From an uncultured Aquimarina sp. (GTDB lineage: Bacteria > Bacteroidota > Bacteroidia > Flavobacteriales > Flavobacteriaceae), in the NCBI GenBank assembly GCA_947493495.1, contig CANLRN010000008.1:42972-106971 (forward strand): a DNA stretch of 64,000 nt, read 5' to 3'. The notes beneath the pieces are model-generated. The model was not told the DNA's origin. It was given only the letters and a program-made list of their open reading frames with translations, and made no database searches. The position numbers and the translations under genes were made by a program. Shown one piece after another: positions 29,469 through 39,236 of this stretch (the stretch's first letter is position 1; each line of letters opens with the position of its first letter).

Positions 29469-29816
29469 AACTAAAAGAAAATAGTTGTATGATTCACCGC
29501 GAAGATACTATAAATGGTTTGGCTATAGAATAGAATTAGGTATGCATTTTTAGAGAGCAACTAAAAAAATCTTAGTTTGCTATATCTGACGTACTATTCG
29601 TACTCTACCGTTTCTTTTCTTTAGTCTATAATTTTTTATAACTTCTTAAAGGGTTATACCAGTTCTCATTTAAAAATACCCACTAGAATTTGATCTTTTT
29701 CGTTTATGCTTCAAGATAAAATATAATCGTAGCTTAAGCCTATGCTTGCATTTTCTTTTTTGCCTAAACAAAAAATACCTGTGTTTTATTTGAGTATTTT
29801 TAAATCAGAACTGGTA
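29469..29816. other. Intergenic region holding a MITE-like inverted repeat
   Basis: No gene is supported in these 348 bp. The left half is ordinary AT-rich sequence; the right half is occupied by the inverted-repeat element described separately. No -33/-7 pair for the downstream minus-strand dehydrogenase could be assigned with confidence. Confidence 0.6.
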
Positions 29817-29817
29817 T
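29656..29817. mobile_element. MITE-like element, 162 bp with 27-bp terminal inverted repeats
   Basis: Left terminus 29656-29682 (begins ATACCAGTTCT) and right terminus 29791-29817 are reverse complements over 27 bp with two mismatches. The interior is non-coding and AT-rich, with no ORF. The right end touches the stop codon of the GH74-like gene. Size and layout resemble non-autonomous elements (MITEs); no target-site duplication is obvious, so a large fold-back structure with a terminator role is the alternative. A second element of nearly the same size lies at 38697-38863. Confidence 0.5.
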
Positions 29818-32800
29818 TAGTTAACAATAAAACGAGTTACTAATTTTTGATTCTTTGTATCTACGATTGCCATGTATAAACCAGATGAAAATGTAGATGT
29901 TTGAATCCTGATCGAATTTTCTCCATCAATCATATCTACATTCATTTCTGATACAAGTTTTCCAAAAAAATCATAAACCAAAAGCTTTGATGAATAAACA
30001 TCTTCACTCATAAATTTTATATCAGTATACCCCTTATAAGCAGGATTAGGGTATACATACATACTTTTATCAAGATCCACGATATCTTTTACATTTGGAG
30101 AGTCCTCCGATTTATCTGCATCTTCTATATCTACTGTGAGTATTCCGCTACCATTGCTTCCTATATAAACATATCCATATTTCTGCATATCCCCTGTAAG
30201 AGATCGAGGCCCATTAGACCATTTGATCCCTGAATTTATATAAGTCCAAGTTGCTCCAGAATCTCTCGAACTAAAAAGTCCTACCAGATCATTTACTTGA
30301 CCGTATATATAAACTACTGGCGGATCACCAGATACTTTTCCTTTGCCAAATCCAAATGTATACGACCTTTTTATACCTGGAATTTTCTGAAACGAATTGC
30401 CTCCATTTGTCGACCGATAAAGTCCAGCATTATCTAGACTTACCCAAACTTCATTTTCGACAGCAGGCATCGCCTTAGTTTCCCATTTATCAAAATTAGC
30501 AGAAGTAGGTAAATTATTGTTTACTAAACTAAAATTGACACCTCCGTCTACACTACGATAAAAACGCCCTCCGTTTTCGTAAAGATAAAAGACACTACCA
30601 TTTACCCTATCCGAAGTAAGTAAGTTCCGAGACCTGAACATATTATCCATGAGTCCTTCAGGCGCTCCATTTGAAGGTGTCCAAGAAACCCCGTTATTCT
30701 TAGTAAAAAACACTTTAGACTCTGATCCTTGCGTTAGTATCACCATATTTTCAGGAGTAGTAGCAGACATCGCTACACGTCCCATACTACCTGGTACTTT
30801 ACGCTTAGTAAATGTTTTAAAATTGTCATTGGTTCTAAAGAGAAATCCTTGTCCTCCAAAATTATTTATATTCGCAGCGAATACTTTTTCTTTGGGAGAA
30901 GTGCTACAATAATCAATAGATGTTCCATTATTTACTGTTTCACCTTCTACAAAATCGCCTGGTTGATCGATTAAGGTAGTTTTGGGAAACTGTCTTAAGT
31001 TTTTATTCCATTTAAAACCAAGAACATCTGCTAATCCGCTTATTAATCTTGGACCAGCTGTAGGTGAAACTAAATCAATTACATATGTCTCTTCATGTCC
31101 TCTGGAATACGCTCTCCAGATAGAAGGTTTTTTTTGGATATTGTTTGTATGCCAAACCGCAAAAAAATCAGCATAGGTAACCGCATTACTTTTATGAGGA
31201 TTAAAATGAATAGAAGATGGCGCATTCACCCAGAAAAAATCCGGATACCATCTAGGAAATCTCTTTCGTTGATAATCATTTGTTCCTGATCGTATTGTGC
31301 TCCAATTTGCTCCACGATTTACAGTACTATAGATTTCACCTCTTCTACTCCCAAACCCACTCTCGACAGCTACTATTTTATTATCATTTTTGGGATGTAT
31401 CGATAACCCAGTAATCGTCTTTCCGCTTCTTTGAGTTCTCCAATTCCCATTTGCATAAATTCTAATTCCATTATTCGTAGCCACATATATGTGATTTTGA
31501 GAGTTTGTCGCTATTTTATAAATAGAAGTCGGAGCTCCATTAATTTTCTTAAAAACATTTTCTCCATTGATTCTCCTAAAAACACCTACTTCTGGCACTC
31601 CTACAATCAAATCACCATTAGGCGCAAAAACGATGGATTTTACACCAAGGTTTGTAGCTCCGTTAGGTATACCATTTACGCGTTTCCAATTTTTATTTCC
31701 GTCTTTAAACCATAATCCATTGTTAGCAGTTCCTGCATATATTCTAGTAGCATTATTAGGGTCTACCGCCAATGCTGGTCCCATTATTTTATTAAAAAAA
31801 TCACTTGAAGCAAATAACTCTTTATTTAGGCCTGTAGGAGTCCAACTTCTACCTCTATTTCTGGACACCAACACATCACTTTGTCCATCAGAAAACTCAG
31901 ACTTTCCAGTAGAAATATATACATAATTATCGTTTGATGGGGCTAACGCCAGAGCATTGATTCCATAAAAATTTTCTTGTCCTAGTGGAAAGTTAGTCGC
32001 TAAAGTTATCCATTTTTTTTGCTCATAATTATAACGAAAAGCCCCTCCCACATCTGTTCGCATATATAATAAATTAGGAGTGGTTGGATGATAATAAATT
32101 CCTGTAACATACCCTCCTCCTCCAATACCAGCTTGATCAAAATTAGCTGTCATCGTACTAAGGGGGACATCTGAATCTTCTACTACAGAAATTGCATCTA
32201 GGTATACTGTAGTACTATTTACCCCTAAAAAGAATAACAATTCCATCGTTCCTACTTCATTACTAGGTATGGTAAATCTAATCCGCTTAGGAGATTCGGT
32301 CAACTTGATGGTTTTATAGATTTTACTCTTTCCATTAATTTTATACTCCACCACAATATCTCTTGGAGCTTGTGCTTTTGCTAAAAAACTAACATCATAA
32401 AAATGATCAATTTTCGACGGACTTTGTATTCTCTGTAAAATCCCTGTACTATAAGGAACTGTCCCTGCTGTATTGATAATGGATTTAAAAGCATATGCTC
32501 CAGATATATTCTCATTAGTTGCTACAGATGGTGTTAAGTCGCCCCCATCATTATTTAATTCTTCCCATCCATTGAGGCCATCATTAAATTCTCCATTAGT
32601 AATAACATCTCGGTCACTTATCTGTGGTGTCTGATCTCCAGTTATAAGTTTTACATTATCTATAACGATATTAGAAGTATTAGTCCCCATTAAAAATGCT
32701 ACCGTAATCTCTCCATCTGCATTACTAATAGCCGTTAATTTATATTCTTTGACTGATTGCGATAATTGTACAGTTTCAAAAAGTGTGGATTCTCCACCTA

Positions 32801-33164
32801 GGAGTAGTTCTACCACCATAGGTCGATCTGCATCAGCTTTTGCCTGAAAGCTTAGATTATAAATAGTATTTTTTCTTGCAGACGTTCTAACAAACTGACG
32901 TATACCAACACTAAAAGAATCAGGTCCTGGATCTATTAGAGTGGTACGTACAGCATTTTGCCCAGACATGCTTTCACCTTTTACTACTTTGGCACTAAAA
33001 TCACCTTGATTGATAAAAACATCCCAATTGTTTAATTTGTTGTCAAACTCCCCGTTTTCGATAAGATTATTTCCTTGAGCTAATAATCCAATACTGCTAT
33101 ATAATAACACTACTAAAATCATCCATTGTTGTATAATGCGTGTGTTTTTTAAGAAATAAATCAT
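29817..33164 (-). CDS. Secreted GH74-like beta-propeller protein with two CBMs and type IX sorting domain
   Basis: 1115 residues. Signal peptide near residues 15-30 (ILVVLLYSSIGLLAQ). Two related CBM4/9-type sandwiches follow (NLIENGEFDNKLNNWDVF near 33 and VITNGEFNDGLNGWEELN near 187). From about residue 340 comes a GH74/BNR-like propeller whose first blade reads GGGGYVTGIYYHPTTPNLLY then MRTDVGGAFRY; the Asp in RTDVGG matches the position of the GH74 catalytic base as I recall it. BNR motifs recur (VSRNRGRSWTP, RSTNGGNSFQK). The last 80 residues are a type IX sorting domain (MYVYPNPAYKGYTDIKF ... LVTRFIVN). Probably a secreted glucan- or xyloglucan-binding hydrolase; substrate uncertain. 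Confidence 0.82.
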   Translation of the reverse strand: MIYFLKNTRIIQQWMILVVLLYSSIGLLAQGNNLIENGEFDNKLNNWDVFINQGDFSAKVVKGESMSGQNAVRTTLIDPGPDSFSVGIRQFVRTSARKNTIYNLSFQAKADADRPMVVELLLGGESTLFETVQLSQSVKEYKLTAISNADGEITVAFLMGTNTSNIVIDNVKLITGDQTPQISDRDVITNGEFNDGLNGWEELNNDGGDLTPSVATNENISGAYAFKSIINTAGTVPYSTGILQRIQSPSKIDHFYDVSFLAKAQAPRDIVVEYKINGKSKIYKTIKLTESPKRIRFTIPSNEVGTMELLFFLGVNSTTVYLDAISVVEDSDVPLSTMTANFDQAGIGGGGYVTGIYYHPTTPNLLYMRTDVGGAFRYNYEQKKWITLATNFPLGQENFYGINALALAPSNDNYVYISTGKSEFSDGQSDVLVSRNRGRSWTPTGLNKELFASSDFFNKIMGPALAVDPNNATRIYAGTANNGLWFKDGNKNWKRVNGIPNGATNLGVKSIVFAPNGDLIVGVPEVGVFRRINGENVFKKINGAPTSIYKIATNSQNHIYVATNNGIRIYANGNWRTQRSGKTITGLSIHPKNDNKIVAVESGFGSRRGEIYSTVNRGANWSTIRSGTNDYQRKRFPRWYPDFFWVNAPSSIHFNPHKSNAVTYADFFAVWHTNNIQKKPSIWRAYSRGHEETYVIDLVSPTAGPRLISGLADVLGFKWNKNLRQFPKTTLIDQPGDFVEGETVNNGTSIDYCSTSPKEKVFAANINNFGGQGFLFRTNDNFKTFTKRKVPGSMGRVAMSATTPENMVILTQGSESKVFFTKNNGVSWTPSNGAPEGLMDNMFRSRNLLTSDRVNGSVFYLYENGGRFYRSVDGGVNFSLVNNNLPTSANFDKWETKAMPAVENEVWVSLDNAGLYRSTNGGNSFQKIPGIKRSYTFGFGKGKVSGDPPVVYIYGQVNDLVGLFSSRDSGATWTYINSGIKWSNGPRSLTGDMQKYGYVYIGSNGSGILTVDIEDADKSEDSPNVKDIVDLDKSMYVYPNPAYKGYTDIKFMSEDVYSSKLLVYDFFGKLVSEMNVDMIDGENSIRIQTSTFSSGLYMAIVDTKNQKLVTRFIVN

Positions 33165-33543
33165 ATTCTATTTTTTTGAGTGGTTAATTAATATCTGGTC
33201 AATTGTTAATACAGCATTTTATTCCAAAGATTAAAGATTACTGATTGTGTGACATACATTATCGTAGTAAAATAAGTAAATAGTTGTATGAATGTCGCTT
33301 ATCAATTTGTAACTGAAGCAAATTACTTTATAGTTGGCCATTAAGATGTATACCGAATCACGATTTGAGAAATCTATGGTAACTTTTACCCTTCATAACG
33401 AAGTTTCAATTTATAGAATATGGAGTAAAGAGGAACTGAAGTGAGAGGTTCTATGAGGGATTGTATACAAATATCTATGCATTCTTACTGATTTTCTAAC
33501 ATAAGTATTGCTGACTGGAACTACACTAGATTAGAAGATGTTA
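33165..33543. other. Intergenic gap without recognised features
   Basis: 379 bp between the GH74-like gene and the nitrate reductase partner gene. I see no ORF above 18 codons, no convincing hairpin with T-tract, and no copy of the nitrate-regulon motif. It is moderately less AT-rich around 33400-33480. Confidence 0.5.
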
Positions 33544-34980
33544 TTAGGAAACTTCTAGCATCATTTTTTCAAAATTAGTTATAGAAGCTTCGCATAAAGA
33601 ACATTTATACTCTTTGGGCAATTCTTTAAATTCTGTGCCTACCGGTATATTTTGTAGATCATCTCCTAGAGAAGGATCATAAATAGTCTGACAATCTTGA
33701 CATTGATATACTTCTATTGCTAGAGTTTCTTTTTGTATAGTTGTTTCTATAAAATCTTCGGTAGTAGTATTGCCTAAACTCTGAAAGTATGATTTGGTTA
33801 GTTCTAATAAAACCCCAGGTAAATCTATCTGATCTATATCTTGTGCATACACTAGATAATTACGCGTGTTAGGGTCAAAATTTTTAGCGTATAATACATT
33901 ATAAGTAGGCCTTACCACAAAATCTTTAATTACATCAGGAGCCTTGTTTTCTTCAATCACTACTGATGTGAAATATCGTTTTTGAATACGGTTCATTGTA
34001 ATGGCAAATGTCATACCATAGGTACTGATATCATTTTGATCAAAATTCATAACCAAAAACTTCTTTAACTCTAGTGCTTTTTGGTTTCCTACTGGCAAAT
34101 GCCAATTCAATTCTAAGGCAGAATGACGAACATTGATTCCATACTGCCCTAAGAGTTTTTCTAATTCTAATTTACATTCTTTATGTATGCCTTTGATAAT
34201 AAAAGATTTCCAGGGTGTTAAGCATATTTTTCCGATTCTGTTCTCTATACAGAATTCGCATAGTGTTTTTAGAAATTTAAGGTCATATTTGTTATTTCTC
34301 CAATACAGCCCTAGCCAGTATTGATTGATTCCCATTTTATTCATCCCTTCATAATAAGGAAATGGTCTAAAATGTACTCGCAAAGGTTTTTCTATAACAC
34401 TATTATTGGTATCTAAACTCTCATTAAGATATTGAAAAAGCTCTTCTACATTCGTTACCTTTTGGTATACATTTTCAATCTCTTCTGCAATTTTGGCAAT
34501 ATCCCAAGTAAATATAAGTACAGGATAAAATATTTCTTCCCAGCCTGGTAACTTTAGAAATAAATACCAATAATCCTCGCGACTAGAGGCTATAAAGTTA
34601 AGATCTCCATAAAATAGAGAAACCATCTGCTGTTTTGGGTCTACAATATTAATCTTTAGTGCAGGTTGATATCTAAACTCTTCGAGTATGTATAAATAAG
34701 TAGTACCTCTGAGCCAAACGGTAGCATTAAAAATATCAATAGCGACGTAGGAGCAGCTGATATTTTGCTGTGTTTCTGGAGAAAAAAAAGTCGCATCATA
34801 TGATGCATGTTCTTCAATAAGAGATGCATTGGTGTTTTTTGATGGAAAGATAATATCTTGTCTGGATCCAAAATGAAATGTATCTAACTCTAGTTGTTCT
34901 GCATATGCTATAATTTGTCGTAATTCACTCGGAGATAAAATTCCACCTTTTATATTGACTCTGTGTATAAATGTTTCCAT
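33544..34980 (-). CDS. Nitrite/sulfite reductase-like protein fused to rubredoxin (NasA partner)
   Basis: 478 residues. The N-terminus (METFIHRVNIKGGILSPSEL ... LELDTFHFGSRQDIIFP) looks like the ferredoxin-like half domain of sirohaem nitrite/sulfite reductases, and a second half-domain-like region runs from about 200 to 420. The Cys-x5-Cys / Cys-x3-Cys quartet that binds sirohaem-coupled [4Fe-4S] in NirB is absent, so it is unlikely to be an active reductase. Residues 423-478 are a rubredoxin: C427-x2-C430 and C460-x2-C463. It starts 2 nt after nasA stops and is surely co-translated. Likely role: electron delivery to, or assembly with, the nitrate reductase; cytosolic. Confidence 0.75.
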   Translation of the reverse strand: METFIHRVNIKGGILSPSELRQIIAYAEQLELDTFHFGSRQDIIFPSKNTNASLIEEHASYDATFFSPETQQNISCSYVAIDIFNATVWLRGTTYLYILEEFRYQPALKINIVDPKQQMVSLFYGDLNFIASSREDYWYLFLKLPGWEEIFYPVLIFTWDIAKIAEEIENVYQKVTNVEELFQYLNESLDTNNSVIEKPLRVHFRPFPYYEGMNKMGINQYWLGLYWRNNKYDLKFLKTLCEFCIENRIGKICLTPWKSFIIKGIHKECKLELEKLLGQYGINVRHSALELNWHLPVGNQKALELKKFLVMNFDQNDISTYGMTFAITMNRIQKRYFTSVVIEENKAPDVIKDFVVRPTYNVLYAKNFDPNTRNYLVYAQDIDQIDLPGVLLELTKSYFQSLGNTTTEDFIETTIQKETLAIEVYQCQDCQTIYDPSLGDDLQNIPVGTEFKELPKEYKCSLCEASITNFEKMMLEVS

Positions 34981-34982
34981 AC

Positions 34983-37900
34983 TTAAGTTAATTGTAACAT
35001 ACTATTCAACACTTCTTTTACCTCGGGCTTACAACTACCACATCCCAACCCTGCACCAGTCTTAGTACATAATTCTGAAAAATCTTCGCATCCAGATTCT
35101 ATAGCTTCTACAAGATTTCCTTCTCCTACCTGACTACAAGAGCATATGAGTGCTCCTAATACTGGGGTATCAGGTTGCGAGGATCGCAATAATTCTTCTC
35201 GTTTCTCAGAAAGCTCTATTTTTTCTTCGATTAATCGTTTAAACTCTGCAAATTCACTCTTATCCCCCATAAGAATAGCACCTACTAACCAATCATTTTT
35301 TATAATGCATTTTTTATAAAAGCGTTTCCCTACATCCATGAAAATAACTTCTTCATAAGACGAGTCATTTATAGGCATGTCTATATTACCAATACTACAT
35401 AGGTCTAAATCTTCAAATTTTAATATATTCATAAAAACAGAGCCTCGATAAATGGCGCTATAATCTCCTAAGAGATATTTTGCCACAATATCTGCCTGCT
35501 GTTCTGCTGCGGCAGTAATACCATACAAATTCCCTTCAAACTCTGCAATTTCTCCTACCGCAAAAATACTTGGATCACTCGATTGTAGATATTGATTCAC
35601 CAAAATACCTCTACGGCAATCAATACCAATGTCTTTGGCCAAATCTATATTGGGGATTGTACCGATAGAATATACAACCGCATTACAACTAAAAGATCTA
35701 CCTGATTTAAGATGTACCACTAAGGCGTCCGAATCTTGATTAAACACAGTATCTACCTCATTATCAAAATGAATTTGGATTCCTTTTTCACGCACATCTT
35801 CTGCTAATAATCGACTTGCAATAATATCTAATTGTCTTTCCATTAGCCGATTACCTCGTTGTACTATAGTGATTTTTACATTTTTTTTACGTAGTGCTGC
35901 TGCCAATTCTAATCCCAGCAATCCACCTCCAACAATAGTGACATGTTGTTGATTTTCTGGCAAACCAGTTTCTTCTAAATAATTTTTCAACTTATCTGCA
36001 TCTCCTCGATCTCTCATGGTAAACCTCCCTGACAAATGGATGGGAACTTCTTTAGGCACAAAAGCCCTACTTCCTGTAGCCATTAAGACAATATCATATT
36101 CATGTCTTTCTCCTTTACTATCAATAAGATATTTTTCTTCTCTATTGATCTCTGTAACTGGATTACTGGTAGACAGGTTTACCCGAAGTGATTCCATACT
36201 ACCTTCTCTCATTTTCTGTAATTGCTCCCAAGTGAGTTCTTCACTCACATATTCTGGTAATAATACACGATTGTAAAATGGGTAAGGTTCTTTAGAAAAT
36301 ACGGTGATTTCGTCTTCGGTATTGTGCTCCCGATATGTCTGTATAAATCGATAAGCAGCTGTTCCTGCTCCTATGATACATATTTTTTGTTTTTCTTTTA
36401 CAAATTTCGAAACTTCTACTGCAGAGAATTTAAAGTCTGGTTCTTTGGATATTGGGTCTATGATACTTGTGGTTAAGTTATTTACTCTGGCATAATCATT
36501 TCCTAAAACTTTCCCCCAGTGTATCGGTAGGAATACAGTCCCTTTTTTTATAGTATCGCTAATTTTAACTTGTACTTGTACTTTACCTCTCTTACTCTCT
36601 ATAACCGCTATATCGTCATCTTTTAATTTTCGTAAAAAAGCATCTACTTGGTTTATTTCTAAAAAAGGATTCGAAATATGTGCTGATAGCCTATTTACTT
36701 TCCCCGTTTTGGTTCTAGTATGCCATTGATCACGTATCCGCCCTGTTGTTAAAATTAATGGATGTTTTTCTGTAATTAATTCTGATGTAGGTTTCGTAAA
36801 TCTGGGGATTATAAATTTTGCGTTTCCTGTATCTGTATAAAACTGTTTATCTTCGAATAAACGGGAAGTCCCTTGATGTGTTCTTTCTGGAACAGGCCAT
36901 TGAAAACTACCTTCTGTTTTTAACCGGTCATAACTTAGACCAGAAATATCAATATTGGTTCCTTTTGTTAATCTACAATGTTCACTATATACTTCTTCGG
37001 CTGATGTGTAATCGAATCCTTTGAATCCCATTTTTTGGGCGAATCTCCATAGTATTTCTGCATCTGGTAATGCTTCGCCTGGAGGGTCAATTACCTTATC
37101 TAGATAAGTGATTCGTCGTTCACTATTAGTCATTGTGCCTTCTTTTTCTGCCCACCCAGCTGCTGGTAATACTAAATCTGCATATTCTAAGGTTTCTGAA
37201 CGATGAGAAATATCTTGTACGATAACAAACTTTGCGTTTTTTAAGGCCTTCTCTACCTGATTAATATTTGGTAAACTAACTAGCGGGTTGGTACAAATAA
37301 TCCATACTGCTTTTAACTTTCCATTTTCTAAAGCATCAAACATTTCTGTTGCTGTCAATCCAGGTTTTTCTAAAATCTCTTTTCCTCCCCAGAAATTGGC
37401 TACCTCACGCCTATGCTCTTCGTTTGATAAATCTCTATGGGCTGCTAATAAATTAGCCATGCCTCCCACCTCTCTACCGCCCATAGCATTAGGCTGCCCT
37501 GTTAAAGAAAATGGTCCTGAACCTGGTTTGCCGATATGTCCTGTAAGTAAGGATAAATTTAATAATGCATTATTCTTATTTACTCCTATCGAGCTTTGAT
37601 TTAATCCCATCGCCCAAAGTGTTATAAAACCTTTGGCATCACTGATATATGAAGCAGTTTTTTTAATATCTGTAAGCTTGATACCACAAATTTTTGCTGC
37701 CTCTGATAAGGAAGTTTCTTTTAAATAAGACTTAAGAGCGTCATAATCATCCGTATGATTCGTTATAAAATTTTTATCGACTTTCTTTCTGTCAATCAGA
37801 CGTTTTGCAATTGCATTATACAAAACTACATCAGTTCCAGGAATAATCTGCAAATGTAAATCTGCAATATCGCATGATTGTGTTTTTCTGGGATCTACAA

Positions 37901-38501
37901 CGATAATTTTTACTCTTGGATTTTTCTCTTTATGAGCTTCTATTCTTCTGTACAATATCGGATGACACCAAGCAGGATTTGCACCTGCAATCATAAAACA
38001 ATCTGCAAGTTCTATATCATCATATGAAATGGGTACGCTATCTTCTCCAAGGGCTTGCTTATACCCTACTACAGCAGAACTCATACACAATCTTGAGTTG
38101 GTATCTACATTATTAGTACCTATAAAACCTTTGGCTAGCTTATTTACAAGGTAATACTCTTCTGTAAGGCATTGTCCTGAAACATAAAACCCAATACTAT
38201 CAGGGCCGTATTTCTTGATCATAGTATTAAAAACAGCTACAGCTCTATCTATTGCCTGATCCCAAGAAACTTGTTGACGTTCATGGGATTTACTCCAACG
38301 CATTTCTGGATATAAAATTCGATCACTCGTATCCTGAACTACATGGTGTAAGTTCATCCCTTTAGAACATAACATCGCTTTGTTAACTGGATGATCTGGA
38401 TCACCTTCTACAGTAATTACTCCTTTAGCATCTTTTTTAGCTATTATTCCACAACCGACACCGCAATACGAACATGTAGTTTTATAAGGTTTAGATGCCA
38501 T
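34983..38501 (-). CDS. nasA: Assimilatory nitrate reductase fused to NirB-type diaphorase and BFD [2Fe-2S] domain
   Basis: The ATG at 38501 (MASKPYKTTCSYCGVGCG) is preferred to the upstream 38534 start, which lies inside the promoter; 1172 residues. Residues 1-690: molybdopterin nitrate reductase with [4Fe-4S] ligands C10, C13, C17, C45, no Tat signal, hence cytosolic NasA type. Residues about 705-1090: FAD/NAD diaphorase like the NirB N-terminus (KICIIGAGTAAYRFIQTY, VTIVGGGLLGLELAAALR, IFAVGEIAEFEG). Residues about 1110-1165: BFD-type [2Fe-2S] (ALICSCSQVGEGN ... GCGSCKPEV). One chain could thus take electrons from NAD(P)H to reduce nitrate to nitrite. First gene of the nasA-rubredoxin operon. 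Confidence 0.92.
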   Translation of the reverse strand: MASKPYKTTCSYCGVGCGIIAKKDAKGVITVEGDPDHPVNKAMLCSKGMNLHHVVQDTSDRILYPEMRWSKSHERQQVSWDQAIDRAVAVFNTMIKKYGPDSIGFYVSGQCLTEEYYLVNKLAKGFIGTNNVDTNSRLCMSSAVVGYKQALGEDSVPISYDDIELADCFMIAGANPAWCHPILYRRIEAHKEKNPRVKIIVVDPRKTQSCDIADLHLQIIPGTDVVLYNAIAKRLIDRKKVDKNFITNHTDDYDALKSYLKETSLSEAAKICGIKLTDIKKTASYISDAKGFITLWAMGLNQSSIGVNKNNALLNLSLLTGHIGKPGSGPFSLTGQPNAMGGREVGGMANLLAAHRDLSNEEHRREVANFWGGKEILEKPGLTATEMFDALENGKLKAVWIICTNPLVSLPNINQVEKALKNAKFVIVQDISHRSETLEYADLVLPAAGWAEKEGTMTNSERRITYLDKVIDPPGEALPDAEILWRFAQKMGFKGFDYTSAEEVYSEHCRLTKGTNIDISGLSYDRLKTEGSFQWPVPERTHQGTSRLFEDKQFYTDTGNAKFIIPRFTKPTSELITEKHPLILTTGRIRDQWHTRTKTGKVNRLSAHISNPFLEINQVDAFLRKLKDDDIAVIESKRGKVQVQVKISDTIKKGTVFLPIHWGKVLGNDYARVNNLTTSIIDPISKEPDFKFSAVEVSKFVKEKQKICIIGAGTAAYRFIQTYREHNTEDEITVFSKEPYPFYNRVLLPEYVSEELTWEQLQKMREGSMESLRVNLSTSNPVTEINREEKYLIDSKGERHEYDIVLMATGSRAFVPKEVPIHLSGRFTMRDRGDADKLKNYLEETGLPENQQHVTIVGGGLLGLELAAALRKKNVKITIVQRGNRLMERQLDIIASRLLAEDVREKGIQIHFDNEVDTVFNQDSDALVVHLKSGRSFSCNAVVYSIGTIPNIDLAKDIGIDCRRGILVNQYLQSSDPSIFAVGEIAEFEGNLYGITAAAEQQADIVAKYLLGDYSAIYRGSVFMNILKFEDLDLCSIGNIDMPINDSSYEEVIFMDVGKRFYKKCIIKNDWLVGAILMGDKSEFAEFKRLIEEKIELSEKREELLRSSQPDTPVLGALICSCSQVGEGNLVEAIESGCEDFSELCTKTGAGLGCGSCKPEVKEVLNSMLQLT

Positions 38502-38531
38502 AAAGAGTTTTATTAAAATTATACTGAAGAG

Positions 38532-38553
38532 CAAAATTAAGTATTATTACTTA
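38532..38553 (-). promoter_or_regulatory. Nitrate-regulon composite promoter, nasA
   Basis: Minus strand: TAAGTAATAATACT (38553-38540) followed directly by the -7 box TAATTTTG (38539-38532). It has no TTG at -33. Initiation near 38527 would give a leader of about 26 nt before the ATG at 38501. Confidence 0.75.
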
Positions 38554-38696
38554 ATTTAGGATTAGAAAAATTGGTAAATGATCGAAGCTTCCTGTTAATT
38601 ATGAAATCCACAAAAGATCCTTACTAAAAAAAGGTTTTATAAAAAATTACCTTCTCGATTCATTAATATTCAAAATAAAATATGATTAGAAACGTA

Positions 38697-38863
38697 TTAT
38701 ACGATTTACGAATAAAAATTTCGCATCTAATGATATTCTTTTTCTACTATATTTTCTTCATAAAATGAAACAATAGCTATGGCTATTCTTTAATTTGATT
38801 CATCAATCTAGCGAAAAATCTTTGTCATTATTTTTACGAAATTCTCATCCGTAAATCGTATTA
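38697..38863. mobile_element. MITE-like fold-back element, 167 bp
   Basis: Termini 38697-38723 (begins TTATACGATTTACG) and 38837-38863 are inverted repeats of 27 bp with four mismatches. The centre holds a near-palindrome AATAGCTATGGCTATT (38772-38787), so the whole element can fold on itself. There is no ORF. Its size and layout parallel the element at 29656-29817, although the termini differ in sequence. Probably a non-autonomous mobile repeat that has inserted between the nasA and globin promoters. Confidence 0.5.
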
Positions 38864-38987
38864 TAAGGAAAAACGAAAGCTGTTTTAATTTAAATTAATC
38901 AACACTACCATTCTTCAAAAAAAATATCCAGTTATCATTTCTGCAAAAAAACAAGTCAATTTTAAGATTATCATAAAACTAAAAAAA

Positions 38988-39009
38988 CACGTATAAATAC
39001 TTATTTTTA
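38988..39009 (+). promoter_or_regulatory. Degenerate nitrate-regulon site upstream of the globin operon
   Basis: CACGTATAAATACT (two deviations from TAMGTAWTWATACK) followed by TATTTTTA, one base short of a TAnnTTTG box. It lies 197 bp above the main globin site and may be an auxiliary operator or decayed promoter. Confidence 0.4.
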
Positions 39010-39184
39010 AATAGTGTTTAATTTAAGAAACGCCGTTTTAATTATTATTCAACAAAAAAGTTAAAAAATAATTTAATAATTATTTTTATACAATTTTATT
39101 ACACTTTAAATGTTAAAAACATGTATTCATTAAAAATAATTCATTTGTGTTTTACTAATCAATAAAATATATTTGAATAAAAAT

Positions 39185-39206
39185 AAGTATTAATACTTAT
39201 TTATAT
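39185..39206 (+). promoter_or_regulatory. Nitrate-regulon composite site, globin operon
   Basis: TAAGTATTAATACT (39185-39198) lies within a perfect 22-bp palindrome (39182-39203) and is followed by TATTTATA, which keeps the TA and TT of the -7 box but lacks the final G. The ATG at 39237 is 31 nt downstream, the same geometry as at nasA and nrtA. Confidence 0.65.
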
Positions 39207-39236
39207 CGTCTAAAATTTTACTTTAAAAACGCAATT

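Larger units (their letters stand above)
38502..39236. other. Divergent regulatory region between nasA and the globin operon
   Basis: 735 bp, very AT-rich, with no supported gene. It contains the nasA composite promoter (38532-38553), a MITE-like fold-back element (38697-38863), a degenerate regulon site (38988-39009) and the globin composite site (39185-39206), each listed separately. The element physically separates the two divergent promoters. Confidence 0.7.

Noticed and set aside
34983..38501. Periplasmic or respiratory nitrate reductase (NapA/NarG)
   Set aside because: No Tat signal, no NarH/NarI/NapB genes nearby, and the fused diaphorase points to a cytosolic assimilatory enzyme.
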